This document shows positions 8,210 through 17,736 of a stretch of DNA of 57,461 bases, in pieces. A program made the position numbers and the translations under genes. Source of the DNA: Dehalococcoidia bacterium (GTDB lineage: Bacteria; Chloroflexota; Dehalococcoidia; Lucifugimonadales; UBA3495); NCBI GenBank assembly GCA_022450395.1, contig JAKUQE010000017.1:1-57461 (forward strand), written 5' to 3'. The notes under the pieces are model-generated. The model was not told where the DNA came from and made no database searches. It saw only the letters and a program-made list of their open reading frames with translations. Position 1 is the first letter of the stretch; each line of letters starts with the position of its first letter.

Positions 8210-9295
8210 ATTGGCAGGAAGGCGTCCATCACTGGCGCGCACAAAGTGTTTTTCGAAGCCCGGGGCGATATCGGCATACAGGTTTGGATACTTGTCCATT
8301 AAGTTCGCGATCTGTTCCGGGTCGGCCTTCCGGGCGTGTTCGGCTGTTGATCCATCGAGGGTCTTGATAGGGGTCTGATGAGCCCAGATGACCTTGGTGG
8401 CGGGGTTTTTTTGTAAAGCGCGCTCCAAGGCCATAACGGTTGCCGCAGTGGTCTCCATGTGGATGATTAAAACCACGTTATGCTTTGCCGCCAGGCACAT
8501 GAGGTCCTGCGCGCCCGGCGAGTCCATGGGGATGATGTAATCTCCGGATTCCAAAGACGTTCCGGCTGCGGTCACACTTGCGAAGGGGTAATGCCGGGAT
8601 AGAAGCTCCCCCATACCGCGAAACTTTCCGCTGGCCAGTTGGCCGTCCACGTACTGTAGATCGGAGCGCGTGACCGGATCGATACCGTTCAACCCGATAA
8701 ACGGGACAACACGGTCCGGGTACTGCTCATAGGCGGTCAGCGCCCTTTGGTCTCTTGCTGCCCCCCAATAATCCCCAAGCGCCATTAGAACTATCTTTCT
8801 TACTGCCAGTTTATCCATGACGGCAATCATTTCGACAGGAGTTAGGCCCAGCGGAAGATGGTCGTGGGAGTCAAATATGAAAACCGGTGTCGGGAGCGGC
8901 GTAGCTGTGGGAGTGGGCGCCGGGAGTGGAGTGGCGGTGGGAGTGAGTGTGGGCCGAGGCGGGTCCGTTGGGGTGACCGCCGGGAGTGGCGTGGTAGTGG
9001 GTGTTGGGCGTGGCATAGCTGTGGTAGTGGGTGTAGGGCGTGCCGTGGCCGCGAGAACACGAGTCGGGCGTGTGGTAGCCGTAGGGTTGGTTGTTGGTAA
9101 TGGTGTCGGAGTCGACAAAGGTACCAGCGCCGGTAGAGGAGTCGTTGAAGACGGAGGTGGTATCAACGAGGGAGCCGGTGTCGGCGATTGGATGGGACTA
9201 GAGATAATCGCGGGAGTTTGGGTTGGGGATACCGCCGGTGTCGGCGATGCGGCGGTGCAGGCTGACAGCGCTATAGCAATTGAGGTCAAAGCCAC
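8207..9295 (-). CDS. Amidohydrolase-family lipoprotein with long Pro/Thr stalk (interrupted)
   Basis: The open part encodes 362 residues. The N-terminus is a short lipoprotein-like signal ending in the lipobox LSAC (C13). About 120 residues of Pro/Thr/Ser-rich low-complexity linker follow. The enzyme domain starts at FDSHDHLPLGL, the metal-binding H-D-H motif of the amidohydrolase superfamily, and continues with IIHMETTAATV and VIWAHQTP. It would be an exported, membrane-anchored hydrolase of unknown substrate. The start is GTG at 9295, right after an in-frame TGA. The frame stops at TGA 8209-8207, before the last conserved part of the barrel, which continues in frame to 7979. The gene is therefore probably a pseudogene or carries sequence errors. 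Confidence 0.72.
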   Translation of the reverse strand: MALTSIAIALSACTAASPTPAVSPTQTPAIISSPIQSPTPAPSLIPPPSSTTPLPALVPLSTPTPLPTTNPTATTRPTRVLAATARPTPTTTAMPRPTPTTTPLPAVTPTDPPRPTLTPTATPLPAPTPTATPLPTPVFIFDSHDHLPLGLTPVEMIAVMDKLAVRKIVLMALGDYWGAARDQRALTAYEQYPDRVVPFIGLNGIDPVTRSDLQYVDGQLASGKFRGMGELLSRHYPFASVTAAGTSLESGDYIIPMDSPGAQDLMCLAAKHNVVLIIHMETTAATVMALERALQKNPATKVIWAHQTPIKTLDGSTAEHARKADPEQIANLMDKYPNLYADIAPGFEKHFVRASDGRLPAN

Positions 9296-9485
9296 TCAAG
9301 AATGCGGCCTTATTGGCAAACCTGCAACCGCTAGGGCCTCCAGTCTCGTTAGCATGGCTGTGATTGAGGTCTGGACTGTGTGCATGGGGTGTCACTTTCG
9401 CCTTTTCCGCCGAAGTAGACGGTTGATGAAAGCCGGCTTCTGTGGCCTGGGTTATGGCCCAAGGGTAGTCGCTGCCGGGTGGGGG

Positions 9486-10028
9486 TTAGGAAAAAAGCTC
9501 GCTTAGATCGCAAGCAAATCCCGGTATGACATGCTCTCCCAGCAGAGGTCCTTCTTCAGAGACCTCTTCGAACTGGTCATCGGACACGTGGACGGTTGCC
9601 GAGCGGGTGGCCGGATAAATCACCCAGACTAGACGCGTCCCGGCCCGCAGCCAGTCTGCTACCTTTTCCTGAATTTCCCTTGCCGAGTCGCTGGGGGAGG
9701 CCACTTCCACCGCCAAGTCGGGTGCCAGTTCCAGGTAGCCAACCGGCAATTCGCCCTCCGGCAGCTTGTCCCCGGTGACGAATGAAGCGTCGGGAGCCCG
9801 TACTGTGTCCGGGTTGCGCCGAAGGATGAATCCGGTTCCTGGCGCGAAAACTCTTCCGCACTTATTGGAATGAACCCAGGTTGCCAACCCGGTTCCGATG
9901 CTCATGGCGACGCATCCGTGCCTGGCATCAGCAAACGGGAATTTAATGAGTTCGCCGTTTATTAACTCCTGCCGACCATTGGGATAGTTAATCTGCAGAA
10001 AATCCTCAGCGGTCATAAAATAGTTCAC
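9486..10028 (-). CDS. Uma2-family (DUF820) putative endonuclease-like protein
   Basis: Uma2 proteins have a PD-(D/E)xK restriction-endonuclease fold; their real function is not established. The protein has 180 residues, the usual size. The expected core is visible: VRAPDASFV, then PDLAVEVASPSDSAREIQEK with the acidic Asp/Glu pair and Lys, then WLRAGTRLVWVIYP. The start is GTG at 10028, with an ATG four codons further in (10016) as an alternative. The gene sits alone between the amidohydrolase and the aminotransferase on the same strand, with no partner that would suggest a restriction system. Such genes are often scattered in cyanobacteria and Chloroflexota. Confidence 0.82.
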   Translation of the reverse strand: MNYFMTAEDFLQINYPNGRQELINGELIKFPFADARHGCVAMSIGTGLATWVHSNKCGRVFAPGTGFILRRNPDTVRAPDASFVTGDKLPEGELPVGYLELAPDLAVEVASPSDSAREIQEKVADWLRAGTRLVWVIYPATRSATVHVSDDQFEEVSEEGPLLGEHVIPGFACDLSELFS

Positions 10029-10052
10029 AGGAATGTTGGTTGGCGCGGCTGC

Positions 10053-11360
10053 CTAACCCCTCAGAGTAGGAACGACTTCCTGGAACGCTTGGATGGTCTT
10101 GTCCACGTCCTCTTCCGTGTGGACGGTTGATGGGTAGAATTTCTGGCCGCCCTTCAGGATTCCCCGCTCCAGCAGTCCCGCATTGAAACGCCCCATCATC
10201 TGCCCGTCGGCGGTCAATGTGTCCCGGTAGTTAACCACTGGGTGGCCGGTGAAATAGACGTCGAAGATCGCGTCTTCGCCGCACATACGGACGGGGATGT
10301 CATTCTCGGCGCACGAGTCGACTAACGCCTGCCGCAACCGGCTGCCGGTTTCATGAAGTCCCTCGTATACACCAGGCTTGCGCAGTTCGGCCAGGGTAGC
10401 CAGTCCGGCCGCGCAGGCGATAGGGTTCCCGTTTAGCGTTCCGATCTGGCTGACGAAGCTGTCGGCATCCGCCGCCGCCGGGTCGTAAACCGAGAGGATG
10501 TCCCGGCGGCCCATGACTACTGCCAGAGGGTAACCGCCGCCCATAATCTTGCCCATGCAGCAAAGATCCGGTATGACCCCATAATATTCTTGAGCCCCGC
10601 CATAGGCCAACCGGAACCCGGTGACAACCTCGTCGAAGATCAACGGAATGTCGTATTTGGCGGTGAGTTGGCGCAATCCCTGCAGGAAGCCGGGCTGGGG
10701 GACAATCACGCGTTGTAAAGGCTCGACGATGACCGCGGCCAGCTCTTCATGATGAGCGTCGATAATAGCCGAAGTGGTGTCTAGGTCGTTGAAAGGAGCG
10801 ATCAGCATCAGGTCCTGGATCGCCTTGGGTATCCCACCGCTGTTGGCTTCGGCCTGAGGGAACTCTTCGGCCGCCGAGGGTGTGACGCTCATCAAGGCAT
10901 AGTCGCTGGTGCCGTGGAATCCGCCCTCAAACTTCAGGACTTTTTCTTTTTTAGTAAAAGAGCGGGCTGCCCGCATCGCTTGAAATGTGGCGTCGGTACC
11001 GCTGGTGGTGAACCTGACTTGTTCGGCACATGCTACGGCGTCGACCAGCGTCTCGGCCAGCAAAACCGCCTTCTCGTTGGTGGCGAAGAAGGTGCTGCCC
11101 TGCTCCACTGCCTTGATCACCGCTTCCACCACCGCCGGATGGGCATGCCCCAACAACATCGGACCCGATCCCATCAACCAGTCAACGTACTCGTTGCCGC
11201 TGACGTCGAAAATATGGGACCCTTGTCCTCTTTGAACCAGGAAGTTGAGGTCGTCTCGCACCGTCAGGTTGCCGGTATAGCCACCCGGCAGATATTTTGC
11301 CGCCTTATCCAGCAGTTCACGTTCCAGGGGCGAGCGTTCCGGCAAAAGAGGCCTCCTCAA
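10053..11360 (-). CDS. Class III PLP-dependent aminotransferase, glutamate-1-semialdehyde aminomutase-like
   Basis: This is a fold-type I, PLP-dependent enzyme of the GSA aminomutase (HemL-like) branch. The 435-residue protein has the PLP phosphate-binding TSGTDATFQAMRAAR near residue 119, the cofactor Asp in FDEVVTGFR (D243), and the Schiff-base lysine K271 in MGKIMGGGYP. True HemL usually reads GKIIGGGLPVGA; here GYPLAVVMG follows, so a different amine substrate is quite possible. No other haem-pathway gene is nearby. It is followed after 52 bases (towards higher coordinates) by malate dehydrogenase on the same strand. Function beyond aminotransfer/aminomutation is not assigned. Confidence 0.85.
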   Translation of the reverse strand: MRRPLLPERSPLERELLDKAAKYLPGGYTGNLTVRDDLNFLVQRGQGSHIFDVSGNEYVDWLMGSGPMLLGHAHPAVVEAVIKAVEQGSTFFATNEKAVLLAETLVDAVACAEQVRFTTSGTDATFQAMRAARSFTKKEKVLKFEGGFHGTSDYALMSVTPSAAEEFPQAEANSGGIPKAIQDLMLIAPFNDLDTTSAIIDAHHEELAAVIVEPLQRVIVPQPGFLQGLRQLTAKYDIPLIFDEVVTGFRLAYGGAQEYYGVIPDLCCMGKIMGGGYPLAVVMGRRDILSVYDPAAADADSFVSQIGTLNGNPIACAAGLATLAELRKPGVYEGLHETGSRLRQALVDSCAENDIPVRMCGEDAIFDVYFTGHPVVNYRDTLTADGQMMGRFNAGLLERGILKGGQKFYPSTVHTEEDVDKTIQAFQEVVPTLRG

Positions 11361-11412
11361 CTACAGTGTGGCGGGTGCACGCCGTTGAACCCAGCCCGTC
11401 GGTGGGGACTGG

Positions 11413-12360
11413 CTATCCGGCAGCTTCCTCCTTGGATTTCTTCATCACGTCCACCAGTTCTTGGACGCTAGCCGCCGAGTGTCTCAATGCGGTCCGTTCT
11501 TCTTCGGTAAGGCCGATCTGCATGATCTGCTCCACTCCCCCGGCGCCTAGCTTCACCGGCACGCCCACGCACAGTCCGTTGATGCCGTATTCGCCCTCTA
11601 GGTAGGCGCAGGCGGGTAAGATGCGTTTCTTGTCCAGGAGCACGGCCTCCACCATCTGGGTGATGGCGGCGGAGGGGGCGTAATAGGCGCTGCCCTCCTT
11701 CAGGAGTGCGACGATCTCGCCGCCGCCAGCGCGGGTTCGGGCTACTAATTGGTCGATCTTTTCTTCGGCCATGAGTTCCGTGATGGGGATACCCCCCACC
11801 GAGGTGTAACGGACCAGGGGGACCATGTCGTCCCCGTGTCCGCCCAAGACCAAGGCTTGGACATCTTCCACGGAAACGTTCAGTTCTTCGGCGATGAAGG
11901 TGCGGAACCTCGCCGTGTCCAGGATTCCCGCCATGCCGAACACCCGGTTTCTGGGGAATCCACTCGTCTCGTAGATGTTCTGCACCATGGCGTCCAGCGG
12001 GTTGGTTACCGCGATGATGATGCAGTCAGGCGAATACTTGACCACCTGTTCCGTGACTGACGAGGTGATTCTCATGTTGGTCAGAAGTAGGTCGTCCCGG
12101 CTCATGCCCGGTCTGCGAGCGATGCCGGCGGTAATGACCACAAGGTCTGAGTCCGAGCTCTCTTCGTAACTGTTGCTGCCGGTCACTCTGGCGTCGGTCC
12201 CGGTAACCGGGCCGGCTTCCAGCATGTCCAGGGCTTTCCCCTGAGGCAGGTCTTCGACTACGTCGACCAGAACAACGTCGGTGTAGCCAAGCTGTTGAAT
12301 CCTCAGGGCGGTGGTGGCGCCAACATTGCCGGCGCCGACCACGGTCACTTTACTTCGCAT
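11413..12360 (-). CDS. mdh: Malate dehydrogenase (LDH-like type)
   Basis: The enzyme interconverts malate and oxaloacetate with NAD. It has 315 residues and belongs to the LDH-like malate dehydrogenases. The Rossmann motif [10 protein letters not shown] is at residues 9-18 and the NAD-selective Asp at D33. The substrate loop [12 protein letters not shown] (81-92) carries arginine at the specificity position, which indicates malate rather than lactate. VTNPLDAMV and the catalytic His in [11 protein letters not shown] are present. It would join the TCA cycle with the sdh genes nearby. The ATG at 12360 is preceded by aggc/tttggagg-like purines (ttttggaggctttaatcacc), a reasonable ribosome site. 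Confidence 0.95.
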   Translation of the reverse strand: MRSKVTVVGAGNVGATTALRIQQLGYTDVVLVDVVEDLPQGKALDMLEAGPVTGTDARVTGSNSYEESSDSDLVVITAGIARRPGMSRDDLLLTNMRITSSVTEQVVKYSPDCIIIAVTNPLDAMVQNIYETSGFPRNRVFGMAGILDTARFRTFIAEELNVSVEDVQALVLGGHGDDMVPLVRYTSVGGIPITELMAEEKIDQLVARTRAGGGEIVALLKEGSAYYAPSAAITQMVEAVLLDKKRILPACAYLEGEYGINGLCVGVPVKLGAGGVEQIMQIGLTEEERTALRHSAASVQELVDVMKKSKEEAAG

Positions 12361-12403
12361 CGGTGATTAAAGCCTCCAAAAGTAGTCTGATAACTTCCAG
12401 CTT

Positions 12404-12503
12404 TCAGCGGTCAGCAGTCAGGGGTTCCCGAGGCCGAGAACTGAAATCTGCCAATCCACGTAGAGGGCCAAAAGCTGATAGCTAAGGGCTGACTGCTGAT
12501 CGC
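12404..12503. repeat. Imperfect inverted repeat between mdh and MFS genes
   Basis: The word GCGGTCAGCAGTCAG near 12406-12420 is matched on the opposite strand by GCGATCAGCAGTCAG (the complement of ctgactgctgatcgc near 12489-12503), 14 of 15 bases. A related word, ggctttcagcggtcag, occurs again upstream of thrS near 20195-20211. The 291-base gap holds no believable gene. The arms look like a remnant of a dispersed intergenic repeat. Confidence 0.5.
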
Positions 12504-12651
12504 TTTTCGCCAGGGCAGCGACTCATTCGCTGCTAGTCTCTGGGAAGCGGATTTATTATACATCCACGATTCGCCGCAGGGTAGTCTCCACACCTAAAAC
12601 CCCTGCGATAAGTGACGCCGAGGCAAAGACCTGGACTATCCTAACGGCTTT

Positions 12652-13932
12652 CTAGGATGCCGTCTCTTTAGCCTCAGATCGGAGTTGCTCCCTGCGGACT
12701 TCTTCCGGGGGTTTTACGTTGCGGAATATGGCGTACAGTGAAAGGTCGTAGCTGATCTTTAGAATCGCTGAACCGACGAATGGGACGCTGGCGGACAGGG
12801 CGTTCCACAGAGTCGATGACACCCAGGGTCCGAAGGCCCCGGCGCCGCTGCGGCTCACCATGTGGATGCTGGCCATGGCGACTCTTTCCTCAGGCCCGAC
12901 CACGGCCATGGTGTACGAATCTTTCGTGGCCACGTCCATCTGGCTCAAAAAAGCCCTGACTTGCCAGAATAGTATCGCCAGCCAAGCGGTAGGTGAGAAC
13001 ACCGCGAAGATGAAAAATATGCTCGACGGAATATGCGTGAAAACCATGGTGTTCAACAATCCGATCCTTTTGGCCAACTTGGCGGCCACCCCGATGGAGA
13101 TGGCAGTCAGAACATGGGACAAGAAAAATACGGGGCCCAGTTCCCACGGTTTTAGATCGAATTTGGCGATGAACCAGGCGGCGATCAAGCTCTGGTGCAC
13201 CATCGATGTGCTAAAAGTGTCCACCGTGAATAGCCCGGTAAGGGTGAATATCCGCCGGCGTGAAGGGAGCTTTAGGGGGTTGATCCATTGCTGCTGAGTG
13301 GGAGGGCCTTCCACCGCGGAAGATAGCAGACTGTACAGCAGCGCGCCGGTGAGTTGAAGAGCGGCGAACACTACGAACATCACCTGGTAAGAGGAACTGG
13401 GACTTAGCCCGAGTTGTTCTTGGAAAACGGTGGGGAGCAAAGCGGCCAGCGCTCCAAGGGCAGTGCCGGACCGAGCCACGATCGTATATATGGAAAAGAT
13501 GTCAGTACGCCTTTCATTCGACGTAGTATCGGGTAGGCTGGCTATCTCCAAAGGCTGAGCGGGGCTCTCTCCTCCCCCGCCGCCGCCCGCCGCCAAACTC
13601 CCAACGAATGAGACGATCAATAGGGCTAGGTATTCCTCGCTGAGGATCAGGGCTAGCCCAGCCGCGCCGGATACCAGGGAGAAAAACACGAGAAGCCTGC
13701 GGCGCCCCACCTTTCCGGAGATCAGTCCGACGAAAAAAGCGGAGAATGCCACGCCTGCAATGCCGACGCTGATGAATAGGCCCAACTGTACAACGTTGTA
13801 CCCCAACTCAAGAAAGTAAAACGCCAGGAGAACAGCCATGTAGCCCTGGGCAAAGGCCCGTATTCCCCGGGCGCTAATCATCAGCGTAGCGTCCCGGCTT
13901 ATCCACTCAGGTGGCGAAAGATTAGGAATCAT
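12652..13932 (-). CDS. Major facilitator superfamily transporter
   Basis: The 426-residue protein has about 12 hydrophobic helices in two halves, joined by a charged loop with VEGPPTQQQWINPLKLPSRR. The MFS motif A region in the loop after helix 2 is recognisable as GLISGKVGRRRLLVFF. An unusual glycine run (AAGGGGGGES) lies in the loop after helix 4. Substrate cannot be told; the family includes sugar, drug and metabolite exporters. The start is ATG at 13932. It is a single gene, on the same strand as mdh but 291 bases away, so probably separately transcribed. Confidence 0.85.
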   Translation of the reverse strand: MIPNLSPPEWISRDATLMISARGIRAFAQGYMAVLLAFYFLELGYNVVQLGLFISVGIAGVAFSAFFVGLISGKVGRRRLLVFFSLVSGAAGLALILSEEYLALLIVSFVGSLAAGGGGGGESPAQPLEIASLPDTTSNERRTDIFSIYTIVARSGTALGALAALLPTVFQEQLGLSPSSSYQVMFVVFAALQLTGALLYSLLSSAVEGPPTQQQWINPLKLPSRRRIFTLTGLFTVDTFSTSMVHQSLIAAWFIAKFDLKPWELGPVFFLSHVLTAISIGVAAKLAKRIGLLNTMVFTHIPSSIFFIFAVFSPTAWLAILFWQVRAFLSQMDVATKDSYTMAVVGPEERVAMASIHMVSRSGAGAFGPWVSSTLWNALSASVPFVGSAILKISYDLSLYAIFRNVKPPEEVRREQLRSEAKETAS

Positions 13933-14338
13933 AGGCGAGATTTGGGCTGAACCAGCAAAGGGTTTCTTGCTGCCTGATCTGAGATTTGGGAAATGTGCTT
14001 AACCGGGTTGATTCCCCACCTGGGTGGGGGAATGGCTGCCTCCCGAATCGTCCGGGTTCGGGCTGGGCATTGCCGATCCGGCCTCCATCACGATTACGGT
14101 ACTGGGCAACCTGCTGCCGAGGAATAACCGGAAACCGAAAGGGACGAGGACCCCGGCGGCCGGGACCACCATCGGTATACCAAAAGGGTCATCAATCGTC
14201 TCCGCCAACAGCAACACCAGGGCCAACAATACCACAGAAAACGAGGAACCGAACGGTTCCAAACAGGTTTTGTGTGGCGTAGAACATCCTCTCCCGGCAC
14301 AAACCGCCGGTGAAGGGTTCAGGCGTGTCGACGGCCCT
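13933..14338. other. 406-base intergenic stretch with a possible small broken membrane-protein gene
   Basis: On the minus strand an 87-codon frame (14262-13999) encodes a hydrophobic stretch (SVVLLALVLLLAETIDD, then VVPAAGVLVPFGFRLFLG) and a Pro/Ser/Gly-rich tail. It starts at TTG with no ribosome site. Just upstream, an ATG at 14287 has a good site (gggagagg) and opens MFYATQNLFGTVRFLVF in another frame, which stops after about 31 codons. Joining the two by one frameshift would give a small two-helix membrane protein. No homologue is recognised. Confidence 0.35.
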
Positions 14339-16399
14339 TCACCCGGATAGCTGCTCCGCCAGATCGGCCGGGTCGGTCACGGGTAATTGGCAGGCGTAAT
14401 TCTGGCAAACGTAGGCCGAAGGTAGGCCCCCAACCATGCCGCGGCCGGCGAGGAGGGGGATATCTGCCTCCGAGTTGTCAACGGCGGGAATCAAGGGGGT
14501 TTCGACGCCCATGACTACTTTGTTGGGTAGGAATCGGTGGAACACGGTGTCCAACAGAGCCTGGGTGGCCGGGTCGTCTCGGGGTCCTATAACGGCGATC
14601 TCCTTGGGCGGGGAAACGTAGAAGTCCAATGCGCTTAGCCAATGACCGGTGCCGCCGGGCGATTGGGACATGGCCTGGTGCAGGCTTCGCAGGGGGACAG
14701 CGGCTTTGGCGGAGTAGTCGTTGTTGCCGGTGAATACCGCCAGCCTGAGCAAAACGTCGCTGGCCACCGACCCGCCGCAGGGCTGGGCGTTGTCGAAAAC
14801 GTCCCTGGGCCGAACCACCAGAGTTTCGTGGTCGGACCCGGTGTCATAGAAGCCGCCGATGCCCTCGTCCCAGAAAAGCTCGATCATCGAATCGGCTAGA
14901 GTAACCGCCTCGTCGAGCCAGCGCAGGTCGAAGGTCGCTTCGTAAAGGGCCAACAAACCGTCGATAACGAAGGAGTAGTCTTCCAGGTATCCAAGCAGCT
15001 TGGCCTGACCGTCGCGGTAGGTGCGCAGCAACCGGCCGCCGGATTTCATGGAACCGGCTAGGAATTCGGCGTTTTTAATCGCGACGGCTAGATAATCCGG
15101 CCGTCCCAGAGCCGCTGCCGCTTCGGCGAAGCTACGCAACATGAGGCCGTTCCAGGAGGCCAGTACCTTGTCGTCCCGCATCGGGTGGATGCGCTGGTCC
15201 CGTACCTCCAAAAGCGCTTTGCTGCCCCGGTTGATGATGTCCCCAAGTTGGTCCGCCGTTAGACCTTTGGTCTCGGCGAATTCCTCCGGGTCTTGACGGA
15301 TGTTTAGGATGTTCTTACCTTCGAAGTTGCCGCCGGCGGTCACCCCGTAATAGCCTGCGAAAACTTCGCCATCGGCGTCACCCATGACGGAGTTAATCTC
15401 GTCCGGCGACCACACGAAGAATTTCCCTTCCACACCCTCGCTGTCTGCGTCTTGGGCCGAGTAGAACCCTCCCGAGGAGTCGGTCATCTCCCTTAAAACG
15501 TAGTCAAGGGTCTCCTCTACGACGCGGCGGTATAAGGCGCGTCCGGTTATCAGGTAGGTGTGGAGGTAAACCCGAGCCAGCAGGGCGTTGTCGTAGAGCA
15601 TCTTCTCGAAGTGAGGCACCAGCCAATAGGCGTCGGTGGAATAACGATGGAAGCCGCCGCCGATCTGGTCGTAAATACCGCCATAGGCCATCTTTTCCAG
15701 CGTTAACTCAACCAACTCCAATGCCCGGGGGTTGTAGCCGTGATGGTAGTAACGCAACAGGAACTCCGGGGTCATTGGCTGGGGAAATTTGGGGGCGTTG
15801 CCGAACCCGCCGTTTTGGTAATCGAAGTTGGTGGCCAGGCTGGAATAAGCCTGGTGCAGGATATCTACCGTCAGGATGCTGGTTCCCTGGGACACTTGAT
15901 TGGACTGACTCATCTGAGTGGTTAATTGCTGTGTAACCCGGTCGATCTCGCCACGGTTAGTGCTGTAGGCCTCGGCGATGGATGTCAGTAAGCGAGGGAA
16001 GCCGGGCATGCCTTGGCGGTCTTCGGGAGGGAAGTACGTGCCGCCATAGAATGGCTTGCCTTCCGGGGTGAGAAAAACCGTCATCGGCCACCCACCGCTG
16101 CCGGTGAGCATCTGCACCGCCTGCATGTACACCTGATCCAGGTCGGGGCGCTCTTCCCGGTCTACCTTGATGCTGATGAAGTTGTCGTTCATCAGGCCGG
16201 CGATGGTCTCGTTTTCGAAGGACTCCCGCTCCATGACGTGGCACCAATGGCAGGCGGAATAACCGATGCTCAATAGGATAGGCTTGTCCTCGCTGCGCGC
16301 GCGCTCCAAAGCCTCCTCACCCCAGGGATACCAATCCACGGGATTGTTGGCGTGCTGCAACAGGTAGGGGCTGGTCTCGTTGATCAAACGGTTGGGCAT
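14339..16399 (-). CDS. Thioredoxin-fold DUF255 protein (YyaL/spermatogenesis-associated protein 20 family)
   Basis: The family joins an N-terminal thioredoxin-like domain to an (alpha/alpha)6 barrel like that of N-acylglucosamine epimerases; its physiological role is poorly known. The start at ATG 16399 was chosen because the family N-terminus ([17 protein letters not shown]) begins there and aggtga lies just upstream; a longer frame to 16456 adds only basic filler. The redox motif is C50-H-W-C53 in [10 protein letters not shown], followed by [10 protein letters not shown] and [16 protein letters not shown]. The barrel part contains [17 protein letters not shown] and [12 protein letters not shown]. 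The 686-residue length matches the family. It appears to be a single-gene unit. Confidence 0.9.
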   Translation of the reverse strand: MPNRLINETSPYLLQHANNPVDWYPWGEEALERARSEDKPILLSIGYSACHWCHVMERESFENETIAGLMNDNFISIKVDREERPDLDQVYMQAVQMLTGSGGWPMTVFLTPEGKPFYGGTYFPPEDRQGMPGFPRLLTSIAEAYSTNRGEIDRVTQQLTTQMSQSNQVSQGTSILTVDILHQAYSSLATNFDYQNGGFGNAPKFPQPMTPEFLLRYYHHGYNPRALELVELTLEKMAYGGIYDQIGGGFHRYSTDAYWLVPHFEKMLYDNALLARVYLHTYLITGRALYRRVVEETLDYVLREMTDSSGGFYSAQDADSEGVEGKFFVWSPDEINSVMGDADGEVFAGYYGVTAGGNFEGKNILNIRQDPEEFAETKGLTADQLGDIINRGSKALLEVRDQRIHPMRDDKVLASWNGLMLRSFAEAAAALGRPDYLAVAIKNAEFLAGSMKSGGRLLRTYRDGQAKLLGYLEDYSFVIDGLLALYEATFDLRWLDEAVTLADSMIELFWDEGIGGFYDTGSDHETLVVRPRDVFDNAQPCGGSVASDVLLRLAVFTGNNDYSAKAAVPLRSLHQAMSQSPGGTGHWLSALDFYVSPPKEIAVIGPRDDPATQALLDTVFHRFLPNKVVMGVETPLIPAVDNSEADIPLLAGRGMVGGLPSAYVCQNYACQLPVTDPADLAEQLSG

Positions 16400-16477
16400 G
16401 AACTCACCTATTTCCCGCCGCAGGCGGCGGCGTCGATTTCTGCAACCTATTTTCAACTAATTTGGTTTGGAATGCTA

Positions 16478-16632
16478 GGACCAAATCCCCCCAACCCCCC
16501 ATTATGAAAGGGGGGTTAGCAAACGGCGTTCGGATGGATGACTGAGAACATCAGGCCGACTGAGATATTGCTGTTGTAGCTAATGCGGACCAAATCCCCC
16601 TTTCGTAAAGGGGGACATAGGGGGATTTCCCC
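16478..16632. repeat. Pair of GC-rich palindromic repeats
   Basis: A 14-base word GGACCAAATCCCCC occurs at 16478-16491 and again at 16587-16600. The first copy is followed by the hairpin AACCCCCC (16493-16500) / GGGGGGTT (16510-16517). The second forms AAATCCCCC (16592-16600) / GGGGGATTT (16620-16628) around tttcgtaaag. Similar units recur at 38723-38757 and 48206-48226, so this is a dispersed intergenic family rather than a simple terminator. Confidence 0.65.
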
Positions 16633-16716
16633 GTCCGCTAAAACGCTGTCCTATGCCTATGATAAACTCCAGGCTAGATAGTCTCCCTTGACAATCAAAT
16701 TTGGAGAAAATATCAG

Positions 16717-17700
16717 ATGGCCGATATGAAGATCGTGTTTTTCACCAACCTGGACCCGGAGTTGCGCCAGGTGGTGGCGGATAAGGCGTTGCCCGGAATG
16801 GACGTCGTGACCGCTCCGGCTGACATGGATGACGACGAAAAGGTTGAGTTGGTCAAGGACGCCGATTTTATAATCGTGTTTCCAAGCTTCATCTCCGACC
16901 GGGTGTTGCAGGCAGCTACCAAATGCAAGCTGGTGCAATTGCTCAGTGCCGGCTACGACCAGATGAACCTTCCTCTGGCCGCGGACCTGGGCATCGCGGT
17001 GGCCAATAACGGTGGAGCGAATCGGGTCGCCGTCGCTGAGCACACGATGATGCTCATGCTGGCCTGCCACCGGCGCATGATGTTCTACGCCAACAACGTC
17101 AAGGCCGGGCGGTGGAAGCCGGAGCAAGACCGCAAGATCGACGTGTTCGAGATTGAGGGCAAGACCCTGGGCATCATCGGCATGGGCAACATCGGGCGGC
17201 AAGTAGCCCGGCGCGCGGCAGCCTTCGACTTGGAGTTGCAATACTACGACAAATACCAACCCTTGACCCCAGTGGAGGAAGAAACCCTGGGGATCCAGGC
17301 GGTCTCGATGGACACGCTGCTGCAGACTTCGGACATCGTGACGACCCACGTGCCCCTGACCCGGGAGACCTACGGGATGATCGGGAAAAGAGAATTAGGG
17401 ATGATGAAGCCGACCAGCGTAATCATCAACACCAGCCGGGGAGGGGTCATCGAAGAAACGGCCCTGGCGGAAGCGTTGATATCCAAATCCATCGCCGCCG
17501 CTGGATTAGATGTCATGGAGCACGAGCCCCCGGACCCCAACGACCCCCTGCTTCAGATCGAGAACCTGATAATCACCCCCCACACGGCAGGCCCGACTTT
17601 GGAGTCCATCCCCAAGCGGGCGGTCAACGCCTTCGAGAACATCCAGCACGTCTGGAACGGCCAGCCGGCCATGTGGACTGCGGAGTACGAGAATATCTAA
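16717..17700 (+). CDS. D-isomer-specific 2-hydroxyacid dehydrogenase
   Basis: The enzyme reduces a 2-keto acid to a D-2-hydroxy acid (or the reverse) with NAD(P)H. It has 327 residues, as usual. The nucleotide-binding motif GMGNIG is at 155-160 in GKTLGIIGMGNIGRQVARRA. The catalytic Arg lies in IINTSRGGVIEE, the Glu in DVMEHEPPDPNDP, and the His in ITPHTAGPT. The exact substrate (glyoxylate, hydroxypyruvate, phosphoglycerate or another) cannot be told; there is no ACT domain, so it is not a long SerA. ATG 16717 follows ttggagaaaa; a second ATG lies three codons later. It stands alone, diverging from the DUF255 gene across a repeat-bearing gap. Confidence 0.92.
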   Translation: MADMKIVFFTNLDPELRQVVADKALPGMDVVTAPADMDDDEKVELVKDADFIIVFPSFISDRVLQAATKCKLVQLLSAGYDQMNLPLAADLGIAVANNGGANRVAVAEHTMMLMLACHRRMMFYANNVKAGRWKPEQDRKIDVFEIEGKTLGIIGMGNIGRQVARRAAAFDLELQYYDKYQPLTPVEEETLGIQAVSMDTLLQTSDIVTTHVPLTRETYGMIGKRELGMMKPTSVIINTSRGGVIEETALAEALISKSIAAAGLDVMEHEPPDPNDPLLQIENLIITPHTAGPTLESIPKRAVNAFENIQHVWNGQPAMWTAEYENI

Positions 17701-17736
17701 AGGGGGAGTGTGGTGGAATTTTGCCGATGATGAACT

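Noticed and set aside
8817-9506. 229-codon Gly/Val-rich plus-strand frame
   Set aside because: It is the complement of the Pro/Thr stalk of the amidohydrolase; low complexity explains the open frame.
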